From assembly GCF_049331405.1 (NCBI RefSeq), contig NZ_CP186274.1, positions 5,332,001 to 5,396,000 of the forward strand: 64,000 nt of DNA, read 5' to 3'. The translations under genes and the position numbers were made by a program. The notes beneath the pieces were generated by a model, which saw nothing but the letters and a program-made list of their open reading frames with translations, was not told the origin of the DNA and did not search any database. The stretch's first letter is position 1. Every line of letters starts with the position of its first letter. The DNA is from PoT sp049331405 (lineage in GTDB: Bacteria; Planctomycetota; Planctomycetia; Isosphaerales; Isosphaeraceae). Below are positions 19,956-28,246 of the stretch, piece by piece.

Positions 19956-20001
19956 AAAAGGAGAGGGCCGGGCCCGGCCGTCGCCGGACTCGGCCCTCTC
20001 C
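19956..20001 (-). terminator. Rho-independent terminator of the ASPIC/UnbV gene
   Basis: An 11-bp stem, GGAGAGGGCCG (19960-19970) with CGGCCCTCTCC (19991-20001), is followed on the minus strand by CTTTTTATCG. It lies 59 nt after the stop of the gene at 20060. Confidence 0.8.
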
Positions 20002-20059
20002 TCTTCCAGCCGGGTCGCCCTCGATATCCGAGGTGGCGAGGACGACGCCCCCCCCCTCT

Positions 20060-22354
20060 TTAACGCGTCTCGGCCGTCACGGGAGGCATCTTCATGGCAT
20101 TGGCATTCATCGGCGAATCGACGCGACGATAGTCCTTGGCGAATTCGACGATCTCGATCGACTGATTGACGCCGACGTTCTTGAACACCTGGGTGCATTT
20201 GCTGGTCGGCCAGAACACCTCGAGGGAGTCGATCCGCTCCGCCTTCGCCAGCCCGATCGTCTGGCGGAGCGGGTTCGCCCCGAAGCTGCTGCCGGTCGAG
20301 ATATGGCGCTGGACCGTCATCGGCCGTTCGCCGGAGGCGATGATCTTGATCCTCGCACCGATGGCCGCGCGGTTGCTCTCCTTGCCGACGAGCTTCAGGG
20401 TGAGCCAGTGATTCTTCTGGCCCGGGTTCTGGAAGAGGATGTTGTGATACTTGTCGCCGTCGACGGCCCCGCCCATCTCGATGAAGATGTCGTTGTCGCC
20501 GTCGTTGTCCCAATCGCCGATCGCGACGCCGTGCCCCTTCTGGAGATGACCCGTCCCCGACGAGCCGGTGATCTCGGCGAATCGCTTACCTTCCACATTC
20601 TTGAACATGCGATTCGGGATCAGGGTGGCCAGGCTCGGCTCGCCGGTGCCGAGGTAGAAGTCGAGATATCCGTCATTATCGAGGTCGCCGAAGTTGCTCC
20701 CCATCGAGGCATAGACGCCGGTGAGGCCCGCCGGGACGGTCACGTCCTCGAAGCGCTCTCCCCGGACGTTGCGATAGAGGCGGCTGATCTGCCTCATGTG
20801 GGGCTGGCCGGTCAGCCCCTTGACGACATCGCCGAGGGTCCGGTCGTAGCAATTGGCGAAGATGTCGAGCCAGCCGTCGTTGTCGAAGTCAAAGGCCCAG
20901 ACCGAGAACCCCGCCGAGGGGCCATGGATCCCCATCGGCACCGTGACCTCCGTGAACTTGCCGTCGCCGCCGTTGCGGAAGAGCTGGGCGGAACGATTCA
21001 GGTGGTTGAGGAAGAGGTCGGGGAATCCGTCGTTGTCGAAGTCGATCCAGGTCGAGCCCTTGGTGAAATTCCTCGGCTCGCCCGAGACACCGGCCTCGGC
21101 GGAGACCTCCTCGAAGGTGCCGTCACGCCTGTTGTGATAGAGGCGATTCAACTGCCGCTCGGAGGCGACGAACAGGTCGATGAAGCCGTCGTTGTCATAG
21201 TCGGCCCAGCAGGCCGAGTTGGAGTTCAACGCCTCCATGACCTTGGACTCCGCGGTGACGTCCGTGAATCGGTCCCCGTCATTGCGGAGGAGCGTGGGCC
21301 GCATGGGGATTTCGAGCCAGGCCCCTCGCGGGATGAAGATGTCCAGGCGGCCGTCGTTATTGTAGTCGGCCTGGAAGCAGGTCAGGCCGCCGAGCTGACC
21401 CTCGAGGCCGGCCGACTTCGTGCGGTCGTCGAACGTGCCGTCCCCCTTGTTGTGGTAGAAGGCCATCGAGCCCGTCGGGTCGAAGGTCGTCGCGACGAGG
21501 TCCAGGCGGCCGTCGTTGTCGAAATCGTCCATGATCGCCCCTCCCGCCTGGTTGAGCCGGTTCACCTTGGCGGTATGGGCCACGTCGCGGAAGCGGCCGA
21601 TGTCAAACTCCGACATGACGAAGGGATCGATCGAGATCAGATACTCCGGATCGACCTTATCGGGGTATTCTCCCAGCGTCATGTGGGCGATGTTCAACAG
21701 CCAGCGGATCTCGAGGTCATCGGGGAACATGCCGAGGTACTCCTTGAAATGCCGGATCGCCGTCCGGGAGCCGATGGGATTCGTATGCACGGCGCTCGAC
21801 GCGATGGGCAGGATGCACGAGCTCTCGCCCCGGCACATGATGCAGTTCTCGTTCTCCCCGCGTCGCAGGGCCGTCACGCCCTGGCAGTAGATGATCGTCG
21901 CGAAGAGCCGCCTGGCCACGTCGCCTTCGAGATTCGGCCTCAGGCCCTCGAGGATCTCGTAGGCCTGCTGCGGCTCCCCTTCGTAATTCAGCAGGATCGC
22001 CTTGAGGATGTTGAGCGTGACCGTCCTGCCCTGGATCTGAGGCCCCCTGGCCAGCTCGGAATCGATCCGCTCGATCACCTTATGCCCGGACTCTCGCCAG
22101 GAGTTGGCGATCTCGTCGAGCGGCGCGTCGGCGTTCCAAGGCTTGATCGCGGGCACCACCAGGGCGTATCCGCTCGTGTCGACGGGCTGGCGCGGCTCAT
22201 AGATCAACTTCTTCGGCCCGCTCGGGGCCGTCCCCCGAGACTTGCTCTCCGACTTCAAGTCCGAGGCAAGATAGGCGGTCGCTCCCACGGCCACCACGAC
22301 GGGGACGAGCAAGACCAGCGTCAATCTCAGCGCGAATGAGCTACCGCGTTTCAT
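20060..22354 (-). CDS. FG-GAP/VCBS repeat protein with ASPIC/UnbV C-terminus (CRTAC1-like)
   Basis: The 764-residue protein has an N-terminal membrane anchor or signal (LRLTLVLLVPVVVAVGATAY), a helical region of about 190 residues with TPR-like character, and a long series of FG-GAP repeats recognisable by DYNNDGRLDIF, DFDNDGFPDLF and DLDNDGYLDFY calcium loops. The C-terminus is an ASPIC/UnbV domain ending in FWPTSKCTQVFKNVGVNQSI. It is probably an extracytoplasmic beta-propeller protein. A cysteine-rich insert CIMCRGESSC near residue 190 is unusual. A second family member lies at 25453. The ligand is unknown. Confidence 0.88.
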   Translation of the reverse strand: MKRGSSFALRLTLVLLVPVVVAVGATAYLASDLKSESKSRGTAPSGPKKLIYEPRQPVDTSGYALVVPAIKPWNADAPLDEIANSWRESGHKVIERIDSELARGPQIQGRTVTLNILKAILLNYEGEPQQAYEILEGLRPNLEGDVARRLFATIIYCQGVTALRRGENENCIMCRGESSCILPIASSAVHTNPIGSRTAIRHFKEYLGMFPDDLEIRWLLNIAHMTLGEYPDKVDPEYLISIDPFVMSEFDIGRFRDVAHTAKVNRLNQAGGAIMDDFDNDGRLDLVATTFDPTGSMAFYHNKGDGTFDDRTKSAGLEGQLGGLTCFQADYNNDGRLDIFIPRGAWLEIPMRPTLLRNDGDRFTDVTAESKVMEALNSNSACWADYDNDGFIDLFVASERQLNRLYHNRRDGTFEEVSAEAGVSGEPRNFTKGSTWIDFDNDGFPDLFLNHLNRSAQLFRNGGDGKFTEVTVPMGIHGPSAGFSVWAFDFDNDGWLDIFANCYDRTLGDVVKGLTGQPHMRQISRLYRNVRGERFEDVTVPAGLTGVYASMGSNFGDLDNDGYLDFYLGTGEPSLATLIPNRMFKNVEGKRFAEITGSSGTGHLQKGHGVAIGDWDNDGDNDIFIEMGGAVDGDKYHNILFQNPGQKNHWLTLKLVGKESNRAAIGARIKIIASGERPMTVQRHISTGSSFGANPLRQTIGLAKAERIDSLEVFWPTSKCTQVFKNVGVNQSIEIVEFAKDYRRVDSPMNANAMKMPPVTAETR

Positions 22355-22754
22355 GGTCTGCACCACTTTCCGGTTGATCGAAATGATCGTGTTCTCACCT
22401 GAACTCATCCAAATTTCGCTCAGGTGTGGAATCTCGAGGCGCGCACGGGCCCTTGGCCGTGGATGCGGCTTGATATCGAGGGCCCGAAGGTTCCATCGCG
22501 GCGCGCAGTTGGGGCGGCCCTGCGATGAGGGATCATTTTCGACGGCATTCGCGTCGGGCCGAGATGCGCCTTAACGCATCGCGTCAACCTGACGCGGATC
22601 GATGCTGCGACGATCGAGCGTGGCCGACCTACACACTCGCCAAGGCGCTTGCGCAATGAGATTGCAGCTCGCACGACGCAGCCCCCGATGCCTCATGGCG
22701 GGACATGCGTGGCGCGAAGCGATATTGGCGGGAGTTGAGGGTCAGCCCGCTCGC
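22355..22754. other. Intergenic region, no gene recognised
   Basis: About 400 nt between two minus-strand genes. It must hold the promoter of the ASPIC/UnbV gene. No terminator for the upstream small secreted protein gene is evident. Confidence 0.4.
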
Positions 22755-23180
22755 TCAGCGGGGCGGACGCAGCAGGACATCAACCCTATCGAGCGGGCAG
22801 ACGATGGGTTCGGCCATGATGAGCGCCGAAGCATCGTCGAGGCTCGTGAGATTCTCGAGGGTTGCGACGATCCATCGTTCGAGCCATGGTCCCGTCGAGG
22901 AAGGGACGGCGGGCGTGGTCGGATGTTCGGGGGCCTGCGAACAGGTCGGGCCCGAACAAGGCAAGGGAAGCAAGGGCGGTAACTGCGAGGAGTCGAGCGG
23001 GCCGACCCCGAGTAGGCTGGGGAGGAGGGACGAAGACAGCTCTTGATCCGAGCCATCCTGAATGTGAGGAGTGGAGCATCCCGCCTGAGTTTGGCGAGGA
23101 CATGCGAGCGCAACGACGAACCCGCAGAAGATGGCCCCGATAATGGGGGCGAATCGTCCTGGTCTTCTCGGGCACGACAT
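22755..23180 (-). CDS. Small secreted protein, PCxGPTCS family, copy A
   Basis: The predicted protein has 141 residues with a signal peptide (PIIGAIFCGFVVALACP) and cleavage near QTQAGCSTPH. A Leu/Pro-rich middle leads to LPCSGPTCSQAPEHPTTPAV and then ERW. The order AGC...H, then PC-x-GPTCS, then Pro repeats at three-residue spacing, then ERW is shared with the protein at 30276, so the two are paralogues and both are probably real. No ribosome-binding site is apparent. Function unknown; two extracytoplasmic cysteines could form a disulfide. Confidence 0.65.
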   Translation of the reverse strand: MSCPRRPGRFAPIIGAIFCGFVVALACPRQTQAGCSTPHIQDGSDQELSSSLLPSLLGVGPLDSSQLPPLLPLPCSGPTCSQAPEHPTTPAVPSSTGPWLERWIVATLENLTSLDDASALIMAEPIVCPLDRVDVLLRPPR

Positions 23181-23740
23181 GCGAGGAGTTTACTCTAGCC
23201 CGATCGATTTCACTAGAAGGAATCCCGCGAAATCCATGCTAGCAACAAAATTCCTCCATACGTTTTAATATCAGAGCCATGCCCTGCGTCCGATGAGCTG
23301 GCTTCACTCATAGTGGGCCGGTTCCGTTAGCATAGATAATCGCCCCAGGCCCTTCCGGCTCGAGGATCATCAATCTTCCGAACTCAGGCCGCGTGAGAAT
23401 ACGCCATTCAAGGCAGAGGCCGACCATTGGAGTCGAGGCGAAAACGGCCGCACGTCATGGTTCCCCAAGGATATCGATTCGAGATCCCAGGTGCGGAGTT
23501 GCGAGGAGGCTTGCGATTCACTCGCAAAGCTCCCGGATGCCCCGGGTGCGATGACCGCCTCGACTCGGCCGTCGTGGATGGATGGCCCGGCGAGTGGGCT
23601 GCTGAAACGGGAGGGTTTCGAAATGCCAACGGAGCGACCCTCCAACCCGGCCTTCTACCGGAGATGCTGGAGACTTGAGGCCGCTCCGCCGAAACCAGAC
23701 GGATCCGCTAGATCCGGATTCAGCACGACATCTGATCAGT
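23181..23740. other. Intergenic region upstream of the secreted protein gene
   Basis: No gene recognised. Crossing open frames at 23370-23680 lack starts with ribosome-binding sites and show no domain. The stretch at 23215-23345 is relatively AT-rich and could hold the promoter for the copy A gene. Confidence 0.4.
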
Positions 23741-23813
23741 GTGCCCGACAGGAGTTGAACCTGTAACCTTTGGCTTCGGAGGCCAACGCTCTATCCAATT
23801 GAGCTACGGGCAC
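23741..23813 (-). tRNA. tRNA-Arg (anticodon CCG)
   Basis: The 73-nt sequence folds as a cloverleaf on the minus strand. The acceptor stem pairs GTGCCCG with CGGGCAC. The D arm contains TAGCTCAATTGGATAGAGC. The anticodon stem TTGGC/GCCAA encloses loop CTCCGAA, giving anticodon CCG, which reads CGG. The T arm has ACAGG-TTCAACT-CCTGT. No CCA is encoded. No duplicated 3' end that would mark an integration site was seen nearby. Confidence 0.95.
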
Positions 23814-24172
23814 GTGACCTTCGTATTTCAATCGAGACGCGGTAACTTGTCAAGGGGCTGACGGTTCCGGCTGCGGGCGATATTCGAGTTCCGGGAGAGT
23901 CGGCCCTTCGCTTGGCCCCGAGGAAGGCAAGGCCATCCCGATGACGGATCATGGGCCCGTTTCTGTTCGCTTTCCCGGATCGCACCTTCGATATACGCAG
24001 ATTTCGATTGCTATCGATACATAGATTTCAGGCTTTCATCAGAGATGGCGGGTTCGGGTCGATCGAAAGGCCAGACGGGTTCAGCTTTCGAGTTGGCGGG
24101 CGATCTTCGTATGATGTGTCGTCAGCCGGACGGGTTGGCGGCATTGGTTTGGCACACTTCGGCGAGGTCGCG
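23814..24172. other. Intergenic region upstream of the monooxygenase-like gene
   Basis: About 360 nt without a gene. The open frame that runs into the following gene from 23951 has no good start of its own. Promoters for the tRNA (minus) and for the gene at 24173 (plus) are expected here. Confidence 0.4.
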
Positions 24173-24463
24173 ATGATTTGTGTGGCCGTGACTTACGTGA
24201 TCAAGGAGGGGATGGTCGACGAGGCCCTTCCGCTGTTCCAGCAGCTGACGGCCGCGACCCGGGCCGAGGCCGGGTGCCGGATGTATCAGGTGCATCGGTC
24301 GATCGCCGAGCCCAGGCGGTTCTTCCTCTACGAGCAGTACGACGACCAGGCGGCGCTCGACGCCCACCGCGCCTCACCGCACTTCGCACAGTATGCGGCG
24401 GGCGGCCTCTTCCCCCTGCTCGAATCCCGGAGCCCCGAACTCTACGAGCCGCTCGTTGACTGA
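24173..24463 (+). CDS. Antibiotic biosynthesis monooxygenase (ABM) family protein
   Basis: The 96-residue dimeric alpha+beta-barrel type protein starts MICVAVTYVIKEGMVDEALP and contains GCRMYQVHRS and FFLYEQYDDQAALDAHRASP, the hallmark of ABM/YgiN-like proteins. GAGG precedes the ATG by 5 nt. The stop is 1 nt before the start of the EEP-family gene, indicating an operon. Members include quinol monooxygenases and heme-degrading enzymes; the specific substrate cannot be told. Confidence 0.88.
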   Translation: MICVAVTYVIKEGMVDEALPLFQQLTAATRAEAGCRMYQVHRSIAEPRRFFLYEQYDDQAALDAHRASPHFAQYAAGGLFPLLESRSPELYEPLVD

Positions 24464-24464
24464 C

Positions 24465-25490
24465 ATGGATGAGGAGCCGGCGGCGCCCGACGAGCCGAAG
24501 CCCAGTGCCTGGCGAGCGTGGCCCAGCAGGCTCGCCCTGGCGCTGGCCATCGTCGTCTGGTCGCTCTGGCTCCTGGGGCAGATCACCCGCGACCGCACCT
24601 GGTTCCTGGGGCTCTGCTTCGACGCGCCCTCGCCGATCGTGGGGGCTGCGTGCGTCGGGCTCGGCCTGCGCTTCTGGTGGCGAGGGCTGAGGCGATCGGC
24701 GATGACCCTCGGGTTGCTGGCTCTGGCTCCAATTGCGATGATCCTCGCGGTGGAGAACCGGTGGATCCAGCCGACCCCGCCGAGCTTCGCCGGCCCGACG
24801 GCCCGGCTCATCCACTGGAACGTCGGGTTCAACGCGGGGGACGAGGAGGCGATTCAGCGCGTGCTGACCGGCGCCGACGCCGACCTCATCGTCATCACGG
24901 AACCCACGCGATTCCAGGTCAAGCAGCTCGCGGGGGAGATGGGACCGGGGCACTCGAGCCTCTTCCTCGGCCCGACGCACGTCATCGCCAAAGGGGTGCT
25001 CCGCGACCGCCATTGCCTTGCGAATGACGGGGGCCTCCGCGTCGACTCGATCCGCTGGCGAGGAGACCGGGGCTCCCTGACGCTGTTCATCGTCGACATC
25101 AAGTCCGACCTCGGCATCGCCCGCGACCCTCTCCTGAGGCGAGTGCGAGCCTTGATGGAAGCGTATCAGCCCGACATCGTCGTCGGCGACTTCAACTCGC
25201 CCCGGCGCTCGAGGGCACTCACACCGCCACCAAGCGGCTACGCCCACGCCTACGAGGCCGCGGGATCGGGCTGGTCGTACACCTGGCCGATGCCGATCCC
25301 GACGCTCGCGATCGACCAGTGCCTCGTCGGCCCGAGGGCCGTGCCGCTGCGGTATCGGATCGTGACCTCGAGCTACAGCGACCATCGCCGGCAGGAGCTC
25401 GACTTCGGCATCAAGCCGCAGGAATCGACGCCCAAGGACGCCGGGTGGCGGTTCATTTCGCCGGCGCCTCGGCAGGCTCCCGGATCGTGA
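24465..25490 (+). CDS. Membrane-anchored endonuclease/exonuclease/phosphatase family protein
   Basis: The 341-residue protein has a short soluble N-terminus, about three hydrophobic helices (residues 20-105), and an EEP catalytic domain. The active-site pieces are RLIHWNVGF (Asn), IVITEP (Glu), VVGDFNSP (Asp, Asn) and SDHR near the C-terminus. The helical N-terminus plus EEP resembles the YafD/VanJ-like layout. The start lies 1 nt after the ABM stop. The last 38 nt overlap the convergent ASPIC/UnbV gene. Possible roles are a phosphodiesterase acting on lipid-linked or nucleic acid phosphates. Confidence 0.87.
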   Translation: MDEEPAAPDEPKPSAWRAWPSRLALALAIVVWSLWLLGQITRDRTWFLGLCFDAPSPIVGAACVGLGLRFWWRGLRRSAMTLGLLALAPIAMILAVENRWIQPTPPSFAGPTARLIHWNVGFNAGDEEAIQRVLTGADADLIVITEPTRFQVKQLAGEMGPGHSSLFLGPTHVIAKGVLRDRHCLANDGGLRVDSIRWRGDRGSLTLFIVDIKSDLGIARDPLLRRVRALMEAYQPDIVVGDFNSPRRSRALTPPPSGYAHAYEAAGSGWSYTWPMPIPTLAIDQCLVGPRAVPLRYRIVTSSYSDHRRQELDFGIKPQESTPKDAGWRFISPAPRQAPGS

Positions 25491-27198
25491 CGAGCCCGTC
25501 GATGGCGGGCGCCTTGATCACGGTGGTCGCCCCTCGCGGCCAGCGAATCTCGAGGGCCTCGGCCGTCGTCGCGTCGCCCAGGCCGAAGTGGAGGTCGAGG
25601 CTGCTCTGCGACTGATACGTCGAGCCGCTCCGAAGCTCGCGCAACTGGGTCGTCTTCCCCGAGGTCAGCCTCGCCTGCGCGGAAATCGCGGGGCTGCCGT
25701 GGCGGTTGAGCAGGCGGACTTTGAGCCAGTGCCCGACGCGCGGCGTGTCGTTGCGCAGGAGGATCGGGGGGGCGTCCATGGCCGTCATGAGCAGGTCGAG
25801 GTCGCCATCGTCGTCGTAGTCGCCCACGGCGAGGCCGCGGGCGGAGGCGGCCGACCGGAAGCCGGGGCCGGCGTCCTTCGAAACTTCCGTCAGCTTGCCG
25901 TCGTCGTTCCTCAACAGCGTGGGGGGCTGGCGATACGACTCCTTCAGCGTCGGGGCCTCGTCGACCTGCGGGTAGATGTGGCCATTGGCGATGACGAGGT
26001 CGAGGTCGGCGTCCTGGTCGAAGTCGAAGAAGGAGCAGCCCCAGCTCAGGCTCGTATACGTGTATTCCTTGAGCCTCATCGCGACGCTGATGTCCTCGAA
26101 GTTCAGGCCGCCGAGGTTGCGGTAGAGTGTCGAGTAGTCGTGCGAGAAGTGAGTGACGAAGATCTCCTGGAGCCCGTCGCCGTCGAGGTCCCCTGCGTCC
26201 ACCCCCATGCTCGCCTGGGCGACCCCTTCGCCGCTGAGGCCCGCCCCGCTCCAGGTGCCGATGTCGGTGAACTTGCCGTGGCCGTCGTTGCGGTAGAGGA
26301 AGTTCGGGTTCGAGTCGTTGGCCACGTAGACGTCGATGTCGCCGTCGTGATCCAGGTCCGAGGCGAGGACGCCGAGGCCGTAGGACTCGGCGAGGTCCGT
26401 CATGCCGGCCTCGTCGGTGCCGTTGCGGAAGGTGCCGTCGCCGTTGTTGACGAAGAACTGATCCTTGCCGCCGCGGAGCCCGAACGGGCCGGCCATGACC
26501 TTGATGGTCTCCTGCCAGACGGTCGTCCGGCTCGCGGCGAGGACCTGGTCGATCCCCTCCTCGATGTAGTTCGCCACGTAGAGGTCGAGGTCGCCGTCGC
26601 CGTCCGCGTCGAAGAAGGCCGCCCCCGAGCTCCAGCCGGCGAAGGCCACGCCGGCGGCCTCGGCGACCTGCCGGAACTTGCCGTTCCCGAGGTTGCGGTA
26701 GAGGCGATTGGGGCCGAAGTGAGTGACGTAGATATCGACATGTCCGTCGTTGTCGTAGTCGGCACAGCAGACCCCGCAGCCCCAGCCGTTATCGACGATC
26801 CCGGCGCCCTCGGTGACGTCCTCGAACCGGCCGTCGCCGAGGTTCCGGTAGAGGGCGTGCTTCCCCTTCTCGCGGACCTTCGACGGCTCCTCGTCGAGCG
26901 ACCAGGCGTTCACGACGAAGATGTCGAGCTTGCCGTCCTCGTCGAAGTCGATCATCGCCGCACCGGTGCCGACCGACTCGAGGATGTGGTCCTTCTTCGT
27001 CCCCCCGCCCAGGAGGACGCGCGTCAGCCCCGCCTCCCTGGCGACGTCGACGAACTTCGGATTCGGATCGATCGGCTTCGCCCGGACCGTGGACGTGCGC
27101 CCGGACTCGGAGGAATCATTGGGACCCGATCCACTCTCGCCGCAGGCCGAGAGGCCCGTCAGCAGGCCGAACGCGAGGACTCTCCAGTGACGCCTCAT
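25453..27198 (-). CDS. FG-GAP/VCBS repeat lipoprotein with ASPIC/UnbV domain
   Basis: The 581-residue protein begins with a lipoprotein signal (MRRHWRVLAFGLLTGLSACG, lipobox LSAC). It carries FG-GAP repeats with calcium loops such as DFDEDGKLDIF, DYDNDGHVDIY, DADGDGDLDLY and DLDHDGDIDVY, then an ASPIC/UnbV C-terminus (HWLKVRLLNRHGSPAISAQ ... LEIRWPRGATTVI). It is a compact paralogue of the protein at 20060 without the long helical N-terminus. Outer-surface location is likely. The 3' end overlaps the convergent EEP gene by 38 nt. Confidence 0.9.
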   Translation of the reverse strand: MRRHWRVLAFGLLTGLSACGESGSGPNDSSESGRTSTVRAKPIDPNPKFVDVAREAGLTRVLLGGGTKKDHILESVGTGAAMIDFDEDGKLDIFVVNAWSLDEEPSKVREKGKHALYRNLGDGRFEDVTEGAGIVDNGWGCGVCCADYDNDGHVDIYVTHFGPNRLYRNLGNGKFRQVAEAAGVAFAGWSSGAAFFDADGDGDLDLYVANYIEEGIDQVLAASRTTVWQETIKVMAGPFGLRGGKDQFFVNNGDGTFRNGTDEAGMTDLAESYGLGVLASDLDHDGDIDVYVANDSNPNFLYRNDGHGKFTDIGTWSGAGLSGEGVAQASMGVDAGDLDGDGLQEIFVTHFSHDYSTLYRNLGGLNFEDISVAMRLKEYTYTSLSWGCSFFDFDQDADLDLVIANGHIYPQVDEAPTLKESYRQPPTLLRNDDGKLTEVSKDAGPGFRSAASARGLAVGDYDDDGDLDLLMTAMDAPPILLRNDTPRVGHWLKVRLLNRHGSPAISAQARLTSGKTTQLRELRSGSTYQSQSSLDLHFGLGDATTAEALEIRWPRGATTVIKAPAIDGLVTIREPAEAPAK

Positions 27199-27417
27199 GA
27201 ATACGTCCTCTCGGCATCCGGCAGACCCGGCAGCATGGAATTGGGATCCCGACGCGCCGGGCTTGAAACATCGAACCAGAAAGCCGCGGGCGACTCAACC
27301 GGGGACGTCTGAATTGGCCGGGCCCGGGATTCTCACAAGGCATTTCGCAGCCAAATTCCTCGAGGAATCGCCCGGATCCGGGTCATGACATTTCGAGCGC
27401 GTCGCGAAAGCGAAACG

Positions 27418-27450
27418 AAACGAGGAGGGCCCGCGGGGCCCTCCTCGTTT
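27418..27450 (-). terminator. Strong rho-independent terminator
   Basis: A perfect 15-bp stem (27418-27432 with 27436-27450) encloses a GCG loop. On the minus strand CGTTTCGCTTTCG follows. It lies 50 nt after the stop of the gene at 27501, whose transcript it should end. Together with flanking sequence it fills most of the 302-nt gap 27199-27500, which otherwise holds the promoter of the lipoprotein gene. Confidence 0.85.
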
Positions 27451-27500
27451 CATGGATCCTCGGTTTCAGGCGGCCGCCCTGGAGCGACACGGTCTCAAGC

Positions 27501-28037
27501 TCACTCCTCGGCGATGACCTTTGCGAACAGGGCGTCCAGTTCCTTCTGGACCTCGAGCACGTCGTTGGCGCTCGTCGCGTTGCCGAAGCCGGCGACCTTG
27601 CGGGAGAGGGCGACCAGCTCCTTCTTCTCCTTGCTGTCGACGAACATGAAGTCTTCCTTGGTCACGACGTCGGTGTTGTGCGTGTGGCCGGCCTTGGCGA
27701 GCCGCTGGCGGATGGCCTGGATTCGCTTGTCACCTTCGTTGGCGATGTTGGCGATCTCGGTGGCGGCGGCCTCGAGGTGGGCATGCTTGGCGTCGCCCGC
27801 GGCGGCCGCGGCGTGCAGGTGCCCCTTGGCGGCGGCGTGGTAGCCCAGGATGATGCTCTTCACCAGCTCGTCTTCGGTGCGCTCGATCTCGATGATCGCG
27901 GTCGCGAGGTGCTCGTAGGTGGCCGCGGCGACTTCCGCCATCTTCTGCTCGGCCTTCGTCTCCGACTTCGTCTGGGCGACCGCCTGGATGGCGAGCACGG
28001 AGGCTCCGGTGATGAGCACGGATGCGAGGGTTTTCAT
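27501..28037 (-). CDS. Secreted helical protein of unknown function
   Basis: The 178-residue protein starts MKTLASVLITGASVLAIQAV with signal cleavage expected after AVAQ. The mature part is predicted almost entirely helical, with Ala, Glu and Lys rich amphipathic stretches and a His-rich segment KGHLHAAAAAGDAKHAHLEA. AAGGA lies nine bases before the ATG at 28037; the frame is open upstream to 28250, but that part lacks signal character. No family recognised. It could be a four-helix bundle, possibly metal-binding through the histidines (inference). Confidence 0.78.
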   Translation of the reverse strand: MKTLASVLITGASVLAIQAVAQTKSETKAEQKMAEVAAATYEHLATAIIEIERTEDELVKSIILGYHAAAKGHLHAAAAAGDAKHAHLEAAATEIANIANEGDKRIQAIRQRLAKAGHTHNTDVVTKEDFMFVDSKEKKELVALSRKVAGFGNATSANDVLEVQKELDALFAKVIAEE

Positions 28038-28246
28038 GGTCTCGGGTCCTTCGGTGAAGATCAGAGGGAGCGTCACCATCACGCCCGGATCGCGGGGGGA
28101 GTCCCCCGGATCGACGCGGATCTCCCAGGCGAACGACACCCGGGACGCGCGAAGGCGACAGTTCAAAATCACGCCATTGAGACTCGCGTCGACCTGGCCG
28201 AGGCCCTGCTCAACGGCCCAACCCGGGACCAATGTATCCGCCGGCG

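Noticed and set aside
23741..23813. tRNA-Arg as an integration site for a mobile island
   Set aside because: No integrase, no repeated tRNA 3' end and no compositional border are visible nearby.
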